Origin: Nocardia nova
Lineage (GTDB): Bacteria; Actinomycetota; Actinomycetes; Mycobacteriales; Mycobacteriaceae
Direction of reading: 5' to 3'
Assembly: GCF_002933465.1 (NCBI RefSeq)
Contig: NZ_PSZE01000005.1
Location: 124,001 to 188,000, forward strand
Length of the DNA stretch: 64,000 bases
A program made the position numbers and the translations under genes. Under the pieces are notes generated by a model. The model was given only the letters and a program-made list of their open reading frames with translations, was not told where the DNA came from and did not search any database. Each line of letters opens with the position of its first letter. Position 1 is the stretch's first letter. This document shows, piece after piece, positions 18,170 to 27,125 of this stretch.

Positions 18170-19669
18170 TCAGGCGGAACGGGATTCGACGACCGGGCGA
18201 GCGGCTGCCGTACGGGTGCCGAAGCGCAGGATGCCATCTTCGAGGTCGGCTTTGCGCAGCAGCGCGCGGTCGCGGTAGTAGTTGTTGATCACCTTCCACG
18301 GGCCGCGGCGGCCCTGGCGCGGCATGACCGCGTCGCCGCGGGCGATGTAGCCGGAGGTCAGCGCGCCGCCCATCATCGATTCGGGCGCCCGGTCGGCTTC
18401 CTCGGCTTCGGCGACGAATGTCGAATATCCCTTGGCCTTCATGTGATTGAGCAGGCGGCAGAAGTATTCGGCGGCCAGATCGGCCTTCAACGTCCAGGAG
18501 GCGTTGGTGTAGCCGATGATCATCATGGCGTTGGGCAGCCCACTCATCAGCGCGCCCTTGTAGGCGACCAGGTCGCGGGTGGCGATCGGGGTGCCGTCCA
18601 CGTCGATCGCCGCGCCACCGAGCATCTGAATGTTGAGGCCGGTCGCACTGATCACGATGTCGGCCGGCAGTTCCTCGCCGGATTCCAGGCGGATGCCGGT
18701 CTCGGTGAAGGTCGCGATGCGATCGGTGACGATCGAGGCGCGTCCGCTGCGCAACACCGTGAACAGATCTCCGTTGGGCACGATGCACAGCCGCTGATCC
18801 CAGGGGTTGTAACTGGGACTGAAGTGGCGCATGTCCACGTTCGGCCCGACGGCGAGCCGCACGGCTTGCAGGAGCAGTTTCCGCGACAGAGCGGGGTTGC
18901 TGCGGGCGAGGGCGAAGCTGGCGCGCTGCAGGGCGATGTTGCGGGCGCGGCCGGTCTTGTAGGCCAGCGTGGCGGGCAGTTTGGCCTTTTTCATGCCGAC
19001 CGCGACGGGGTCCTCGGCGGGCAGCGGCGCGATGTAGGTGGGCGAACGCTGCAGCATGGTCACGTGCGCGGCGTCCTCGCTCATGGCCGGGACCAGCGTG
19101 ATCGCGGTGGCGCCGGAGCCGATGACGACGACCCGCTTGCCGCGGTAGTCCAGATCCTCGGGCCAGTGTTGCGGATGCACGATCTGCCCGCCGAAGTTCT
19201 CCTCACCGGGGAACTGCGGGCGGAAACCATGGTCGTAGTCGTAGTAACCGGTGCAACCGACCAGGAAGTCGCTGGTGTAGGTCTCGGTCTCGCCGGTCTG
19301 TTCGTCGAGCGCCTCGGTGGTCCACAGCTGCTCGGTGCTGGACCAGCTCGACTTCACGACCTCGCGGCCGAAGCGGATGTGGCGGGTGACGCCGTATTCC
19401 TCGGCGGTGTCGGCGATGTACTGGCGGATGTGCGGTCCGTCGGCGAGCACCTTGGTGCCGATCCAGGGACGGAAGCCGTAGCCGAAGGTGAGCATGTCGG
19501 AGTCCGAGCGGATGCCCGGGTAGCGGAACAGGTCCCAGGTGCCGCCGATCGCGCTGCGCCGTTCGAGGATCGCGTAGCTGCGTCCGGTGTTCTCCCGGCT
19601 GAGATGGCAGGCCATCCCGATCCCGGACAGGCCCGCACCGATGATCAACACGTCGACATGCCGCGTCAT
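18170..19669 (-). CDS. EthA-type Baeyer-Villiger monooxygenase
   Basis: A 499-residue flavoprotein monooxygenase. Seen: the FAD motif GAGLSGIGMACHL at the N-terminus, GGTWDLFRYPGIRSDSDM, the BVMO fingerprint FGGQIVHPQHWP (FxGxxxHxxxWP) near 165, the NADPH motif GSGATAITLVP, and WTLKADLAAEYFCRLL near 400. From memory it parallels Mycobacterium tuberculosis EthA along its length, so NADPH- and FAD-dependent oxidation of ketones to esters, and of thioamide prodrugs, is expected. Start ATG 19669. Direct repeats 57-81 bases upstream (19726-19750) may be a regulatory site. No EthR-type TetR gene is adjacent. Confidence 0.9.
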   Translation of the reverse strand: MTRHVDVLIIGAGLSGIGMACHLSRENTGRSYAILERRSAIGGTWDLFRYPGIRSDSDMLTFGYGFRPWIGTKVLADGPHIRQYIADTAEEYGVTRHIRFGREVVKSSWSSTEQLWTTEALDEQTGETETYTSDFLVGCTGYYDYDHGFRPQFPGEENFGGQIVHPQHWPEDLDYRGKRVVVIGSGATAITLVPAMSEDAAHVTMLQRSPTYIAPLPAEDPVAVGMKKAKLPATLAYKTGRARNIALQRASFALARSNPALSRKLLLQAVRLAVGPNVDMRHFSPSYNPWDQRLCIVPNGDLFTVLRSGRASIVTDRIATFTETGIRLESGEELPADIVISATGLNIQMLGGAAIDVDGTPIATRDLVAYKGALMSGLPNAMMIIGYTNASWTLKADLAAEYFCRLLNHMKAKGYSTFVAEAEEADRAPESMMGGALTSGYIARGDAVMPRQGRRGPWKVINNYYRDRALLRKADLEDGILRFGTRTAAARPVVESRSA

Positions 19670-19725
19670 TGAGGTATCCGTTTCGTCCGAATGTCAGCCC
19701 GGACCTCGCCGTCCGGATAGCCGAA

Positions 19726-19750
19726 GGTTACGTGTTATTTCTGGTTACGT
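19726..19750. promoter_or_regulatory. GGTTACGT direct repeats upstream of the monooxygenase
   Basis: GGTTACGT at 19726-19733 and again at 19743-19750, a 17-base period, in an AT-richer stretch upstream of the BVMO start. This could be a regulator-binding site or part of the promoter. Confidence 0.35.
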
Positions 19751-19777
19751 CTAGATGCGGCGGGTCCGGTGGCGCGG

Positions 19778-20050
19778 TCAGTGCATGGCCGCGCCCAGAA
19801 TCTCCCCCGCTCCCGCGGTGGTCAGCCCGATCGCGACCACACCGACGGCCACCCGCGACACGGTGGCCCGTGCGACCCCGCGCCGACTGGCCAGATGGAT
19901 CCAGCAACCGACCGCGATCGCCGTTGCCAGCAAATGCAACCAGATGAGATTTCGCAGCACTACCGTCGTCACCCCCGCGCCCGGTGGCGCCTGCGGCCCC
20001 ACGTTGTCCAACTGGGCCGTGACCATGGTGTGAACAGCGTTGATAGTCAT
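19778..20050 (-). CDS. Small membrane protein, unknown function
   Basis: Ninety residues with hydrophobic segments near 30-50 (VVLRNLIWLHLLATAIAVGC) and 65-85 (VAVGVVAIGLTTAGAGEILG). Between them are the short basic ASRRG and a histidine-containing first segment. The start is ATG 20050 with GAG-rich sequence upstream; an upstream ATG at 20122 is possible but adds a non-conserved-looking leader. I do not recognise the family. It lies between the BVMO and the ketoacyl synthase and could be co-transcribed with the BVMO. Confidence 0.6.
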   Translation of the reverse strand: MTINAVHTMVTAQLDNVGPQAPPGAGVTTVVLRNLIWLHLLATAIAVGCWIHLASRRGVARATVSRVAVGVVAIGLTTAGAGEILGAAMH

Positions 20051-20319
20051 CTCGGGCACGCCCTTCCCCTCGCCCGTCCGGTTGGGTGCACCGCTGCGGA
20101 CGCACCCATCCGTGACCCTCAACGGTACCCCTACGGCAAATTGCTGGCATCTTCATTCTGGGTCCCTCGCGAGCGGTCGGAGGCTACGCTGACCGAGGCG
20201 CACCACCGCCCCCGCGGCGGGGTCGGCCGGCCGACGACGGCGAGGTCATCGGCGGTCGCCGGTGGCGCCGAGTTTCGTGTCCGGGGAAACGAGGGACCGA
20301 CAGTGAGGAATCGACGACT

Positions 20320-21582
20320 GTGCGCACGCTCGATACCAGTTTCAGCACCCGTAACGGCGGCTTCCGCGAGGTAGTCGTCACCGCGGTGGAGATCACCACC
20401 TCCATCGGCGCCGATACCGAAAGTACGTGGCAGGCGCTGCTTTCCGGTGCCAGCGGGATCAAGGTCCTCACCGACGAGGACATCACCCGCCACGATCTGC
20501 CCAATGCGATCGGCGGCAAACTGATCCACGACCCCACCGCCGATCTGGACCGGGTGCGCAAGCGCCGCATGTGCTATGTCCAGCAGATGTCGTACGCGAT
20601 GGGTCAGCGGCTGTGGGAGACCGCGGGGGCACCCGAGGTCGACAAGGACCGCCTCGGCGTCTGCATCGGCACCGGTCTGGGCGGTGCCGACGTCATCGTC
20701 GAGGCCAACGACACCATGCGCGAACACGGCTACCGCAAGGTTTCCCCGTTCGCGGTGCCGATGAGCATGCCCAACGGCGTCTCGGGCGTCGTCGGGCTCG
20801 ACATCGGGGCGCGCGCGAGCCTGGTGACGCCGGTGTCGGCGTGCGCCTCGGGCAACGAGGCGCTGGTGCACGCGTGGCGCTCGATCGTGCTGGGCGATGC
20901 CGATATGGTCGTCGCGGGCGGGGTGGAGGGCTACATCAACCCGATGGCGATTGCCGGATTCACCATGGCCCGCGCGCTCAGCTCCCGCGTCGACGAACCC
21001 GAACGGGCGTCGCGGCCCTTCGATCGCGACCGGGACGGTTTCGTCTTCGGTGAGGCCGCCGCGCTGCTGCTGGTCGAGTCGGAAGAGCATGCGCGGGCGC
21101 GCGGGGCGACGCCGCTGGCCCGGCTGCTCGGCGCCGGATTGACCGCGGACGGGTATCACATGGTCGCCCCCGATCCGGAGGGGCTCGGCTGCGCCCGGGC
21201 GATGCGCCGGGCCATCGAGACCGCGGGTGTGAGCGCCGCCGATGTCGATCATGTCAACGCCCACGCCACCGGTACCTCGATCGGCGATCTGGCCGAGGCC
21301 AAGGGCATCGCCGCCGCCATCGGTACCCATCCGGCGGTGTACGCGCCGAAGTCGGCGCTCGGGCATTCGGTGGGTGCGGTGGGCGCGCTCGAGGCCGCGA
21401 TCTCGGTGCTGACGCTGCGTGATCAGGTCATCCCGCCCACGCTCAACCTCGACAATCAGGACCCCGAGATCGACCTCGACATCGTGCACGACAAACCACG
21501 GCACACCGATGTCGAGTTCGCGATGAACAACTCCTTCGGATTCGGCGGCCACAACGCGGCGGTGCTGTTCGGCCGCTACTGA
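20320..21582 (+). CDS. Beta-ketoacyl-ACP synthase, KasA/KasB type
   Basis: A 420-residue condensing enzyme. The catalytic Cys175 lies in [13 protein letters not shown]. The two active-site His regions are [11 protein letters not shown] and [16 protein letters not shown]. The end is [18 protein letters not shown], as in mycobacterial KasA and KasB, which elongate meromycolates in FAS-II. The N-terminus [18 protein letters not shown] also matches. The start is GTG 20320. Unlike kasA/kasB it is not in a fabD-acpM-kasA-kasB operon, so it is probably an extra synthase for a special acyl chain. No acyl carrier protein gene is adjacent. Confidence 0.9.
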   Translation: MRTLDTSFSTRNGGFREVVVTAVEITTSIGADTESTWQALLSGASGIKVLTDEDITRHDLPNAIGGKLIHDPTADLDRVRKRRMCYVQQMSYAMGQRLWETAGAPEVDKDRLGVCIGTGLGGADVIVEANDTMREHGYRKVSPFAVPMSMPNGVSGVVGLDIGARASLVTPVSACASGNEALVHAWRSIVLGDADMVVAGGVEGYINPMAIAGFTMARALSSRVDEPERASRPFDRDRDGFVFGEAAALLLVESEEHARARGATPLARLLGAGLTADGYHMVAPDPEGLGCARAMRRAIETAGVSAADVDHVNAHATGTSIGDLAEAKGIAAAIGTHPAVYAPKSALGHSVGAVGALEAAISVLTLRDQVIPPTLNLDNQDPEIDLDIVHDKPRHTDVEFAMNNSFGFGGHNAAVLFGRY

Positions 21583-21686
21583 CCGCAACGGGATTCGGCG
21601 CCCGATTCGCTCGATCGCACCGAACTCACAGCAATCTCCAAGGGTTCGGACAGGGTGGTCACCGGATCGGCTGAGAGGCTCCCGCG

Positions 21687-23720
21687 GTGACAGTGACGAC
21701 TGCCGATACCGCCGTGCCCGTATCGCCCGAATCGGCTCGTCCGCCGGATCCGGATCTGCCACGGCCGCAGCGCCGGGACCGGCTGGCGCTGGCAGTTCTG
21801 CTGGCCGCGACCGCGGCCGCGTATCTGTGGAACATCACCGTCAACGGGATGGGCAACGGGTTCTACGCAGCGGCGGCGTGGTCGGGTTCGCGCGACTGGG
21901 AGGCGCTGCTGTTCGGTTCGCTCGACCCGGCCAACTTCATCACCGTCGACAAACCGCCGGTCTCGCAATGGGTGATGGGGTTGTCCGGGCAGCTGTTCGG
22001 TTTCTCCAGTGCCTCCATGCTGATTCCGCAGGCGTTGATGGCGGTAGCGGCGGTCGCGCTGATGTACGGCGCGATCGCCCGCGCCACCGGCAGCCGCGGC
22101 GCGGGTCTGCTGGCCGGTCTGCTGCTGGCGCTGACACCGGTGGTGGCGTTGATGTTCCGGTTCAACAATCCGGATGCGGTGATGGTGCTGCTGATGACCG
22201 CCGCCGCGTTCTGCACCGTGCGCGCGTTGCGCCACGCGAGCCCGCGCTGGCTCGTATTCGCCGGTGTCGCATTGGGTTTCGCGTTCCTGGCGAAGATGCT
22301 CGAAGGTCTGATGGTGCTGCCCGCATTAAGTGCGGCGTATCTGGTGGCGGCTCCGGCGGGTTTCGGTAAACGGATCGCGCATCTGCTGGCCGCGGCGGTG
22401 GCGCTGATGGTCTCCTCGGGGTGGTATGTGCTGCTGACGATTCTGTGGCCCGCCGATTCCCGCCCCTATCTGGCCGGTTCCAAGGACAACACGTTCATGG
22501 ATCTGGTGCTGGGTTACAACGGTTTCGCCCGCTACCTCGGACACAACCACGCCGGGCGCAAACCCTTCGAGCTGCCGCCGGGATACGAGTTGCCGCATAT
22601 GGCCGGCGGCGGCTTCAACGGTTTCGGGTCCGGCCCGCAGCGGTTGTTCACCGGCGAAATCGGATTCGAGATCTCGTGGCTGCTGCCGGCGGCCGTCCTG
22701 GGTTTCGTCGTCGTGCTGATCACGCGCCGGAAGTATCCGCGCACCGACCTCGTGCGCGGGGCGGCACTGGTTTTCGGGCTGTGGCTGCTGATCGACGGGG
22801 TGGCGTTCTCGGCGATGAAGGGCGGCATGCACGCCTACTACACCCTGGCCATCGCGCCCGCGGTCGTCGGCAGTTTCGTCCTCGGCCTGGCCGAGGTGTG
22901 GCGTTGCCGGGATCGGGTGTGGGGCCGGGCCGGGGCAGCGGGCCTCGTTGCGGCCGGCGGCGTTTGGGGCTTCGTCCTGCTCGGTCGCAATCCGGATTGG
23001 CAGCCGTGGCTGCGGTGGTCGGTCCTCGCGGTGACCGTCGTGGCCGCCGCCGCCCTCGTTCTGACGGCGCTGCCGGCGCTGTCGCGACGGGTGCCCGCCC
23101 GCGCGGTCGCGGTGGCCGTGGGCGCCGGTGTGCTGGCCGCGACGGCCGGTTCGAGCGCGTACGCGGTGGTGACGCTGCCGCAGTCGCATACCGGCGGCAG
23201 CCCGGTCGTCGGGCCGGCGCATCCGGACCTGCCGCAGGCGCTGAATCCGTTCCGCCGCCAGATCGGCATGTTGATGGGCGGCACCGACCCCGATCCGAAG
23301 CTGGTGGAGATGTTGCGGGCGACGCAGACGACGTGGTCGGCGGCTATCGACCGCTCGGGACCGGCGGCCGGGCTCGAACTGGCCAGCCGGACACCGGTGA
23401 TCGCCATCGGCGGATTCACTTCCGAGGATCCGGTCCCCACCGTCGCGGGATTCCAGGACCTGGTCCGCGACCACCGGATCTCCTATTATCTGGCGCCCGA
23501 GATGAAGCTGCCGGACTCGTGGCGAACCCACGACCAGCACCGATCCCCCGGCGGCGCCCATCCCCCGGCGACCGCGCCGAACCCGCCGGCCGCCGACGCG
23601 GAGCCGCAGATGTGGCATCCGGTCGGCAACACCGACATCTATGCCTGGGTGTCGGCACATTACACGCCGCAACACCTGGGCGGCCTCGAGGTCTTCGACC
23701 TCACCGCACCGCCACACTGA
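21687..23720 (+). CDS. GT-C/PMT_2-type membrane glycosyltransferase
   Basis: A 677-residue polytopic protein of the ArnT/GT39-like actinobacterial family. The first extracytoplasmic loop has the expected acidic and Lys region (WSGSRDWEALLFGSLDPANFITVDKPPVSQWVMGL, key residues at about 65-95). About ten or more transmembrane helices follow, then a C-terminal soluble domain from about residue 510 (GMLMGGTDPDPKLVEML, then AIGGFTSEDPVPTVAGFQ). Such enzymes use polyprenyl-phosphate sugars on the outer face of the membrane. Start GTG 21687. It ends 83 bases before the second GH1 gene, with a hairpin between them. Confidence 0.88.
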   Translation: MTVTTADTAVPVSPESARPPDPDLPRPQRRDRLALAVLLAATAAAYLWNITVNGMGNGFYAAAAWSGSRDWEALLFGSLDPANFITVDKPPVSQWVMGLSGQLFGFSSASMLIPQALMAVAAVALMYGAIARATGSRGAGLLAGLLLALTPVVALMFRFNNPDAVMVLLMTAAAFCTVRALRHASPRWLVFAGVALGFAFLAKMLEGLMVLPALSAAYLVAAPAGFGKRIAHLLAAAVALMVSSGWYVLLTILWPADSRPYLAGSKDNTFMDLVLGYNGFARYLGHNHAGRKPFELPPGYELPHMAGGGFNGFGSGPQRLFTGEIGFEISWLLPAAVLGFVVVLITRRKYPRTDLVRGAALVFGLWLLIDGVAFSAMKGGMHAYYTLAIAPAVVGSFVLGLAEVWRCRDRVWGRAGAAGLVAAGGVWGFVLLGRNPDWQPWLRWSVLAVTVVAAAALVLTALPALSRRVPARAVAVAVGAGVLAATAGSSAYAVVTLPQSHTGGSPVVGPAHPDLPQALNPFRRQIGMLMGGTDPDPKLVEMLRATQTTWSAAIDRSGPAAGLELASRTPVIAIGGFTSEDPVPTVAGFQDLVRDHRISYYLAPEMKLPDSWRTHDQHRSPGGAHPPATAPNPPAADAEPQMWHPVGNTDIYAWVSAHYTPQHLGGLEVFDLTAPPH

Positions 23721-23727
23721 TCCCGAC

Positions 23728-23753
23728 GTCGAGCGGCCGATCGCCCGCTCGAC
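23728..23753 (+). terminator. GC-rich hairpin after the glycosyltransferase
   Basis: GTCGAGCGG (23728-23736) and CCGCTCGAC (23745-23753) pair exactly across an 8-base loop, starting 8 bases after the stop codon. A likely terminator or attenuator before the second GH1 gene. Confidence 0.55.
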
Positions 23754-23803
23754 ACGCCCTTGCGCACACCGGAATTCAGCAATCTCACAGCTACGATTGC
23801 TGG

Positions 23804-25163
23804 ATGCGAGAGCCGAACCGCCGCCAGGTGCTGGCCACCGGACTGGCAGCAGCCGCCGCGCTGCTGCTGCCGGTCCGCGCGGGCGCCGACCCCGTCCGCC
23901 GGGCAGCGTCGGCTCTCGCTCCCCTGGGCCCCGAATTCGTGTGGGGGGTGGCCACATCCGGGTTCCAGACCGAAGGCCACGCCCCCGACAGCAACTGGAC
24001 CCGCTACATCGCGACCGGGGCGGCCGAACCGTATCGGGATTCGGTGCGCTTCCTCGACACCTACACCGACGATATCGAGCGCGCCGCGCAGCTGGGCGCC
24101 ACCAGCTTCCGCATGAGTATCGAATGGGCCCGGGTGCAGCCCCATCCCGACGAATGGGACGAGCAGGCGTTCGCCGGCTACGACCGGATCGTCGACGCCG
24201 TCTATGCCGCGGGCATGACCCCGATGCTGACCTTGGATCACTGGGTGTATCCGGGCTGGGCCGCCGACCGCGGCGGCTGGCGCAATCAGGGCATGGTCGA
24301 CGATTGGCTGGCCAATGCGCGGAAAGTGGTGCAGCGCTATGGTTCTCGCGATCCGATCTGGGTGACGATCAACGAACCGGCCGCCTATCTCGGCACCGAG
24401 ATCCGCATCGGCGCCCTCTCGCACGAGCAGTGGCCGGCGGCGATGGACCGGCTCGCGCAGGCCCACAACCAGATCTACGACGACATCCACGCGGCCTATC
24501 CGAAGGCGATGGTCACCAGCAACATCGGCTATGTGCCCGGCGCCGATACCGAGGTGAATCAGCCGTATATCGACAAGGTGCGCGACAAACTCGACTTCGT
24601 CGGCGTCGACTACTACTTCGGCCCCGCCCCGGCCGCGGACGGCTTGTCGGCGACCTCGGCCGGTGCGCCCGCGATGTGGGAGTTGCCGCTGCAGACCGAG
24701 GGCGTCTACTATGCGCTGCGCCGCTATGCCCGCCAGTTCCCCGGCAAACCGCTGTATGTGGTGGAGAACGGGATGCCGACCGAGAACGGTAAACCTCGCC
24801 CGGACGGCTACACTCGCGCCGACCAGTTGCGCGACACCGTGTACTGGATTCAGCGTGCCAAGGCCGACGGTATCGATGTGCGCGGCTACAACTATTGGAG
24901 TCTCACCGACAACTACGAATGGGGCAGCTACACACCCCGTTTCGGGCTCTATACCGTCGATGTCACCTCGGATCCGGAACTGGTGCGCCGGCCCACCGAC
25001 GCGGTGGAGGTGTTCGCCTCGCTCGTCCGCACGGGCGGGGTGCCCGCCGATTACCGGCCCACCCGCGCCCCCCCTTGCCTGTTCTCAGGTCGATCCGCCG
25101 GCCAGTTGCGACGAGCCGGTGATGCTGCCGGGCGCGGATCCAGCAGGCACACCGGCGCCGTGA
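23804..25163 (+). CDS. Secreted GH1-family glycosidase (copy 2), frameshifted at the 3' end
   Basis: A paralogue of the 16792 gene, with a twin-arginine-like signal (PNRRQVLATGLAAAAALLLP) and a GH1 barrel. Seen: FVWGVATSGFQTEGH, acid/base Glu191 in TINEP, nucleophile Glu321 in YVVENGMP, and GYNYWSLTDNYEWGSY. The in-frame ORF continues to 25315 with unrelated residues after RPTRAPP. If the seven-C run at 25068-25074 is shortened by one base, the protein ends at 25163 as PTRAPLACSQVDPPASCDEP. That restores the Cys pair seen in copy 1. The enzyme core is intact, so activity may survive. The tail is either frameshifted, mis-sequenced or length-variable. Confidence 0.85.
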
Positions 25164-25170
25164 ACGCGTC

Positions 25171-25213
25171 CCGCCGGGTTCGGCAGTCGTACGGCGACTG
25201 CCGAATCCGGCGG
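25171..25213. terminator. Strong 19-bp hairpin between convergent genes
   Basis: The arms 25171-25189 and 25195-25213 pair over 19 positions, 18 Watson-Crick and one G-U, with a 5-base loop (core TTCGGCAGTCG / CGACTGCCGAA). It lies between the second GH1 gene and the oppositely oriented esterase, so it can terminate both. Confidence 0.75.
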
Positions 25214-25220
25214 TTGCCGC

Positions 25221-26327
25221 TCAGGCGGGAAGTTGCAGCCCGGCCGCGAGGACCGGCCACGACTGGATCAGCGCGTCGTGCCAGTAGCCCCAGGAATGGG
25301 TTCCGGTCGGCGTGAAGTCGTAGGTCGCCGGAATGCCGAGATCGTTGAGTTTGGCCTGCAGGTTGTGGCTGCAGTAGTTGACCGCGGCTTCGATCACGCC
25401 GCCGATGACCAGCTGATTGGCCAGCCCGCCCGGTCCGGGCAGGGTGTAGGGCCCGTTGAGGGTGTCCCACTGCCCGGGCAGCCCGGACCCGCTGGAGATG
25501 AACAGGTTGAGTCCGCGCAGCTGGTCGGCGTGCACGTAGGGATCGTTGGCGGCCCACATCGGATCGTTCTGCGGCCCGTACATGTTCACGGTGTTGCCGC
25601 CGCCCCACACGTTGACCGCGAGATTGACCGCGGTGTAGCCGACGGGGTCGCTGATCTGGGCGCAACCGCTGTAGGCGGCCACGGATTCGTACAGGCCGGG
25701 TTTGGCGATCGGCAACTGCAGCACCGAGGTTCCGGAGGTGGACAGCCCGGCGATGGCGTTGCGGCCGTTGGTGCCCAGGGCGCCGTCGATGATGGGCGGC
25801 AGTTCCTCGGTGAAGAACGTCCGCCACTTGTTGACGCCCAGCTTCGGATCCGGTGCGCGCCAATCGGTGTAGTAGCTCCAGGCGCCGCCGACGGGCTGGA
25901 CGACGTTGACGTCCTTGTCGGCGAGGAACTTCAGCGCGTCGGGGGCCTTGTTGTCCCAGGTGGCGCTGTCCTCACCACCGCCGGCGCCGTTGAGCAGATA
26001 CAGCACCGGACGCGGTGTGGAGGCGTCGGCGGGCCGCTGCACGTTGATCGTGATCGGTTTGTCCATGGCCGCGGAGTACACCTTGAACGTGACGTTGCGG
26101 CCGTCGACGACCGAGAAGTCGACGATCTTGGATCCGTCGGCGGATACCGGATGTGCCAGCGGGGCACCGGAATCGACGACCGGATCGCCCGTGGCGGCGG
26201 CCGGTCCTGCCGCCATGGCCGCCGAGACCGCGGTCAGCACTGCCGCGGCCGCGACCGTCGCGAGCCGGGTGCTCCCACGAACCCGGTCTCGCACCGCAAA
26301 GGCGCCTGCCCGATTACTGCTCGCCAC
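25221..26327 (-). CDS. Secreted antigen-85/esterase-D-like hydrolase
   Basis: A 368-residue exported alpha/beta hydrolase of the esterase/mycolyltransferase (Ag85) group. Residues 1-45 form a signal peptide (basic N-terminus, VAAAAVLTAVSAAMAAGPAAAT). The nucleophile Ser is in AGLSTSGTSVLQLP near 190, and the terminal His is in THSWGYWHDAL near 350. In mycolata such enzymes transfer mycolates to arabinogalactan or trehalose; plain esterase activity is the alternative. The GTG at 26327 is preferred because GGAGG lies 5 bases upstream; GTG 26333 would overlap that site. Confidence 0.88.
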   Translation of the reverse strand: MASSNRAGAFAVRDRVRGSTRLATVAAAAVLTAVSAAMAAGPAAATGDPVVDSGAPLAHPVSADGSKIVDFSVVDGRNVTFKVYSAAMDKPITINVQRPADASTPRPVLYLLNGAGGGEDSATWDNKAPDALKFLADKDVNVVQPVGGAWSYYTDWRAPDPKLGVNKWRTFFTEELPPIIDGALGTNGRNAIAGLSTSGTSVLQLPIAKPGLYESVAAYSGCAQISDPVGYTAVNLAVNVWGGGNTVNMYGPQNDPMWAANDPYVHADQLRGLNLFISSGSGLPGQWDTLNGPYTLPGPGGLANQLVIGGVIEAAVNYCSHNLQAKLNDLGIPATYDFTPTGTHSWGYWHDALIQSWPVLAAGLQLPA

Positions 26328-26432
26328 GTGCACCTCCGAATCACGTTCGGTCTTGCGTGGTCCCCTGCCTGGGCAGACTAATTCAGCGGCAACCGTTTGG
26401 CGATCGGTCCGGCGGGCGCGTCGAGCAGGTCG

Positions 26433-27095
26433 TCACATTCGTCGCATCACGGACACGACCTTGCCGAGCACGACCGCACGGTCGCCGTCGATGACGTCGT
26501 AGGCGGGGTTGCGGGGTTCGAGGTAGACATGGCCGTTGCGGCGGCGATAGACCTTCACGGTGGCCTCGTCGTCGATCATCGCGGCCACGATGTCACCGGA
26601 GTGCGCTTCGTGCTGGCGGCGCACGACCACGATGTCGCCGTCGCAGATCGCGGCGTCGATCATCGAATCACCGCGCACCCGCAGCCCGAACACGGTTCCG
26701 CGCCCGACCAGTTGCCGCGAGAGGGTGAGCTGATCGTCGGCGTGTTCCTCGGCGAGGATCGGGGTGCCGGCGGCGATATCGCCGACCACGGGCACGATCA
26801 CCGAATCCTGTTCACGGCCACGGCCACGGCTTTCGGCGGGCGCGAGGAACAGGCGCACGTCGATGGACCGGGAGACGCTGGCACTGCGGCGCAGGAATCC
26901 CTTGTCCTCGAGATCCTTCAGGTGTTTCGACACCGACGAGCCCGATTTCAGTCCGACGGCGGCCGCGATCTCGCGAGACGACGGCGCATACCCGTTGCGC
27001 TGCACCGCGTCCCGGATTACGCCGAGAATGCGCCGCTGCCGCTCGGGCAGCCGGGAGGTGTCGAGATGGTCGTATGCGTCGTCGTATCCGGTCAC
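26433..27095 (-). CDS. LexA-like repressor (S24 family), divergent paralogue
   Basis: A 220-residue LexA-type protein. The winged HTH is at 17-75 (LPERQRRILGVIRDAVQRNG, then SSREIAAAVGLKSGSSVSKHL). The self-cleavage site is Ala109-Gly110 (GDIAAGTP), with catalytic Ser144 (RGDSM) and Lys181 (ATVKVY). It would be cleaved after RecA activation or act as a related autoproteolytic switch. The recognition helix differs from the main actinobacterial LexA as I recall it ([21 protein letters not shown]), so this is likely a second LexA. It follows the LCP gene by 30 bases. I see no actinobacterial SOS box (TCGAAC-N4-GTTCGA) immediately upstream, so it is probably co-transcribed with the LCP gene. Confidence 0.88.
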   Translation of the reverse strand: MTGYDDAYDHLDTSRLPERQRRILGVIRDAVQRNGYAPSSREIAAAVGLKSGSSVSKHLKDLEDKGFLRRSASVSRSIDVRLFLAPAESRGRGREQDSVIVPVVGDIAAGTPILAEEHADDQLTLSRQLVGRGTVFGLRVRGDSMIDAAICDGDIVVVRRQHEAHSGDIVAAMIDDEATVKVYRRRNGHVYLEPRNPAYDVIDGDRAVVLGKVVSVMRRM

Positions 27096-27125
27096 CGGGG
27101 AATCGTAGACGGCGCGGCGGGACCT

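Noticed and set aside
22421..25315. A 964-codon ORF spanning the GT-C and second GH1 genes
   Set aside because: It reads out of frame through the glycosyltransferase and only becomes protein-like at 23804, where the GH1 gene starts. Not a fusion.
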